From contig NC_083710.1 in NCBI RefSeq assembly GCF_033118175.1, positions 36,425,501-36,489,500 on the forward strand: a stretch of DNA of 64,000 nucleotides, given 5' to 3'. Below are positions 60,970-64,000 of the stretch, in pieces. This DNA comes from Dama dama (Eukaryota > Chordata > Mammalia > Artiodactyla > Cervidae). Under the pieces are notes generated by a model. The model worked only from the letters and a program-made list of their open reading frames with translations, was not told the origin of the DNA and ran no database searches. The translations under genes were made by a program, and so were the position numbers. How positions within the stretch are numbered: position 1 is the stretch's first letter; each line of letters begins with the position of its first letter.

Positions 60970-61655
60970 TATTAAAAAAAAAGGTTGGGGTGGGAAGAAA
61001 GTGTTAACAAAGATGTAGAGAAACTGGAACCCTTGTGGGTTGCTAGTGGGAATGTAAAATGGTGGCCACTGAGGACACAGTCTGGTGGTTACTCACAAGG
61101 CCAGCATACACATACCATATGATCCAGAAATTCCACTCCTAAGTGTATATCCAAATTCCACATTTGTATGTATATCCTAGGCGCATGTATATCCAAGGAA
61201 CTGAAAGAAGGGACTCAGATGCACACCAATGTTCATAGCTGCCTTACTCATAATAACCAAAAAGTGGAAACAACCCAACTATCCAACAACTGATGAATGA
61301 CAGACAAAATGTGATACATGCTAAATCATGGATGGGCCTTAAAAACATTACATTAAGTGAAAGAAGCCAGTCACAAAAAACCACATATTGTATGATTTCA
61401 TTTCAATGAAATGTCCAGAACAGGCAAATCCAGACAGAAAGCAGATTAGCGGTTGCCTAAGGCTGGAGGGTTGGAGGGTAAGTGGAACGACTGCTAATGG
61501 GTGCAGGGTTTCTTTTGGGGGGATGAAAATATTTTAAATTAGATTGTGGTGACAACCACACAACTCTGTGAATATACTAAGAACAGTGAACTTTACACTT
61601 AAAACAGGTGAGCTGGACGGTATGCGAATTATACCTCAATAAAGCTATTAGAAAG
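60970..61655 (+). mobile_element. Old L1 (L1M-like) 3' end
   Basis: GGGTTGCTAGTGGGAATGTAAAATGG region, CATATGATCCAGAAATTCCAC, AATAACCAAAAAGTGGAAAC, TAAGTGAAAGAAGCCAGTC, GGTTGCCTAAGGCTGGAGG, TTAGATTGTGGTGACAACC and AATTATACCTCAATAAAGC are in sense order through the L1 3' UTR. It is non-coding. Confidence 0.85.
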
Positions 61656-62391
61656 CTTTATGAATGTATAAAAATGTATAACTTCTTGATAGGTTTCACT
61701 AATATTTTCTGCATGAAGACAACTAGTATTGAATTTCTCTACTTAATACACTGCAACTAACTCAAAAGTACTTTTTAAAACACTTAAAAATGAGTCACTA
61801 TTTTAACAAATGTTATCTTACATTCCAAAACATTTCAGGGATAATCATAGTACAGAATTTCACCAAGGAAAAACATAATTGTGCTGCATTCTGATTTGAA
61901 AATCAGCAAGCATACTTAAATTTGGTGAGTTCAGTTTTACAAAGTGCAATGGAAATAGAGCAAATGCTACATGATCCAAGTCAAATAAAGGTTAAAAAGT
62001 GGTAAGGTTGATTAGTATTTCTGGCTTGCATTGAAAACTTCAAGCATTTAAAGTTAACATCAGGTTGAATCATCTTTCAGAACCTAATGGTTCCATCCCT
62101 TCAAAAAAACAAAGTGCAGAAGAGCAACAGGTGAAGTAGGAGATGTGTATGCTACTCTGACAGGCTTCTTTATGGTTTTCAAGTATGCACGTCCAAGCAC
62201 AAGTCAAGGCTCTGAGGAGGTTAGCTAGTCTTGGCTAAAAACAGGACAATAGTAACTTTCGGTTCCAGGGTATCTGGTTTAAACTCTCAAGAAGTGCGGG
62301 ACGCATCCGTACTAAAATAGGTTTTCAGATAAAAAGATGAAATGTTTGCATACTTTTTCAGCTTCTTATCTGCCTATAAGAAGTAAGTACT

Positions 62392-62722
62392 CAGTGTGTA
62401 TGCCCAGAAGTGGGATTGCTGGACTAGTGGGACTTTTGAACTCTGTGGGAGAAGGTGAGGGTGGGATGTTTCAAAAGAACAGCATGTATACTATCTATGG
62501 TGAAACAGATCACCAGCCCAGGTAGGATGCATGAGACAAGTGCTCGGGCCTGGTGCACTGGGAAGACCCAGAGGAATCGGGTGGAGAGGGAGGTGGGAGG
62601 GGGGATCGGGATGGGGAATACATGTAAATCCATGGCTGATTCACATCAATGTATGACAAAACCCACTGAAATGTTGTGAAGTAATTAGCCTCCAACTAAT
62701 AAAAAATAAATAAATAAATAAA
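62392..62722 (+). mobile_element. Ruminant L1 3' end with inverted 5' segment
   Basis: AAGTAAGTACT flanks the insert exactly (62381-62391 and 62723-62733). From about 62429 the sequence is sense L1 3' UTR (GGAGAAGGTGAGGGTGGG, CATGTAAATCCATGGCTG, TTAGCCTCCAACTAATAAA) with an A-rich tail. The first ~37 bp, with GTATGCCCAGAAGTGGGATT, instead read as antisense L1 ORF2, so the 5' end is inverted. Confidence 0.8.
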
Positions 62723-62733
62723 AAGTAAGTACT

Positions 62734-64000
62734 TTCCGACTTCTGTTGAGCAGAAATTATGTACATGAAGAACACGTTTAGCTGAGCTTAAGACTTTTAA
62801 AAAAACTCTCTTCCAAATTCGTAAAACACATCAGAACTATCTTATAATCAGCTGCCTGCCTACCGACATAAACAATTACCACTGCTGAATACACAAAGTT
62901 AAGCAATTCCACTGGCAACAGAAGAGGGTTAAGCTTTCTGTCCACAGAGGCAAGCCCAGAGGGGAATACGACTGAGACAGGGGACAAGGAACAAAGAACA
63001 AGGTCAAAGTCAAAATCATCAGTACAAAACAGAAAAAAAGCAAGCCAAAAGGGGTGAAAAGGAAAAGACTGGGTCAGTGCTGGTCAGGGAATGAAAAGAT
63101 GACCAAAGTCAAGCAACAGGAAACAGAGAGAAAGATCATTTGAGCAACAGAGGAGTACACGCAGTCAGGGCTGAACAGGTGGCTGGAGGGAGACACTACA
63201 TCAAGAGCTCCAGGCACATGGGACAGGAAGAGAGGTCAGCAGCAGTGTTCAGCCGCAACAGAGAAATCTCATGAATGTGAACATAAAATAACATGTGAAC
63301 TTCATAGTGACTGTAATTTTAAATGTCCACAAGTCTTAATTTCTTTATGACAACCAGCAATCTAAAATACCCAGGACTATGCAGCCAAAGAAAACCTACA
63401 GCAAAGTTTCCAAAAGAACAATCGAAACAATTCTGACTCTACAATGCATTTAACCCCCATGATTCAAACATGTTATTATTGTATTTATTCCCATTTCTTC
63501 CTTCCAGATTAAGTTTTGTTTTGGGAGTTTGGATGACAGTGTAATTGGTGCAAACTTTCTTGAGGACATAAGACTGGATCTCAGAAGAGCCTGAAGCCCA
63601 GGCCTGTTAAAGAGATACTCCTGGGAAACTGACCTGCACTGCAGCAGTCTACCAGTGATGTGCTGGGGTCATGTATCACTTGTGCTTGGCACGCTGATCA
63701 GTCTCTAAAACAGTTGAGAGAAGCCAGGAGGGAGCTTCCCTTGCTTCATGCACACTTCGCTCCTTGCCAGTGGTATCCTCCACAGCAAACCTCCCTATGG
63801 GGAAGGCTCTGGGGACCTGGGCAGTTCTATCTCCACCTGAGAGAATGCTGTATGCAAAGACTGATATAAAGGACATTTACTGCAGTACTGTTTAAGAGCA
63901 TTAAAAAGCAAAGAAAAGAAAACAATCTAAACGTCTTCAATTGGATCTGTGTATCACTAATACAGTATGTTCATAAAACAGAATGACAAGCTGCTGAAGT
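62734..64000. other. Intron 1 edge, nothing recognised
   Basis: I see no repeat, exon or RNA gene I can support in this stretch. Short open frames on both strands have no recognisable product. Confidence 0.6.

Larger units (their letters stand above)
50330..64000 (-). other. CDK8 intron 1, partial
   Basis: At least 13.7 kb of intron 1 lies between exon 2 and the window edge. It contains ancient repeat pieces at 51480-52640 and 53690-54010, an old L1 piece (54740-55080), a possible LTR (56100-56540), a G17 run, a ruminant L1 (58095-58950), a tRNA-Glu SINE, a Tigger MITE, a 46-bp tandem duplication, another L1M (60970-61655) and a twin-primed L1 (62392-62722). The last 1.2 kb shows nothing I can name. 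No exon was recognised. Confidence 0.8.

Overview
This window is nuclear DNA from a ruminant, most likely a bovid (cattle, sheep, goat or a close relative). It is littered with tRNA-Glu-derived Bov-tA/BovA SINEs, other artiodactyl tRNA-Glu SINEs and ruminant-type L1 3' ends. Older mammalian repeats (MIR, L2, L1M, MLT1 LTR, Tigger-type DNA transposons) are also present. Low G+C, long introns and the lack of any prokaryote-like coding density agree. I cannot tell the species.

The only gene I can support is CDK8, the cyclin-dependent kinase of the Mediator kinase module, on the minus strand. Twelve of its 13 coding exons (exons 2 to 13) lie between 50329 and 2825. Exon 1, with about the first 43 codons, lies beyond the right edge. 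All exons were placed by reading the minus strand: each has AG/GT borders, the phases join perfectly, and they sum to 421 complete codons plus a split one and a TGA stop. With the 43 codons expected from exon 1 this gives 464 residues, the human length. The kinase landmarks (K52, E66, D98/A100, D151, K153, N156, D173) are intact, so the gene looks functional.

Layout: 1-1664, G-rich intergenic DNA downstream of CDK8; about 1665-2824, the likely 3' UTR; 2825-12324, exons 13 to 7, fairly dense; 12325-37149, long introns 6 to 4 with exons 6 and 5; 37150-50329, exons 4 to 2; 50330-64000, part of intron 1 with no gene recognised.

The accessory content is retrotransposition debris, some of it informative: a tail-less truncated U6 snRNA retropseudogene with 14-bp target-site duplications 118 nt past exon 2; a ruminant L1 inserted inside an older antisense L1; a short L1 with an inverted 5' piece (twin priming); several SINEs with readable target-site duplications; and a 135-bp tandem duplication carrying a CA microsatellite. 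Possible splice-regulatory features are a tandem AG acceptor at exon 12, a 64-nt pure purine tract beside exon 7 and a CA repeat upstream of the frame-breaking exon 5. I found no undescribed multi-gene system.
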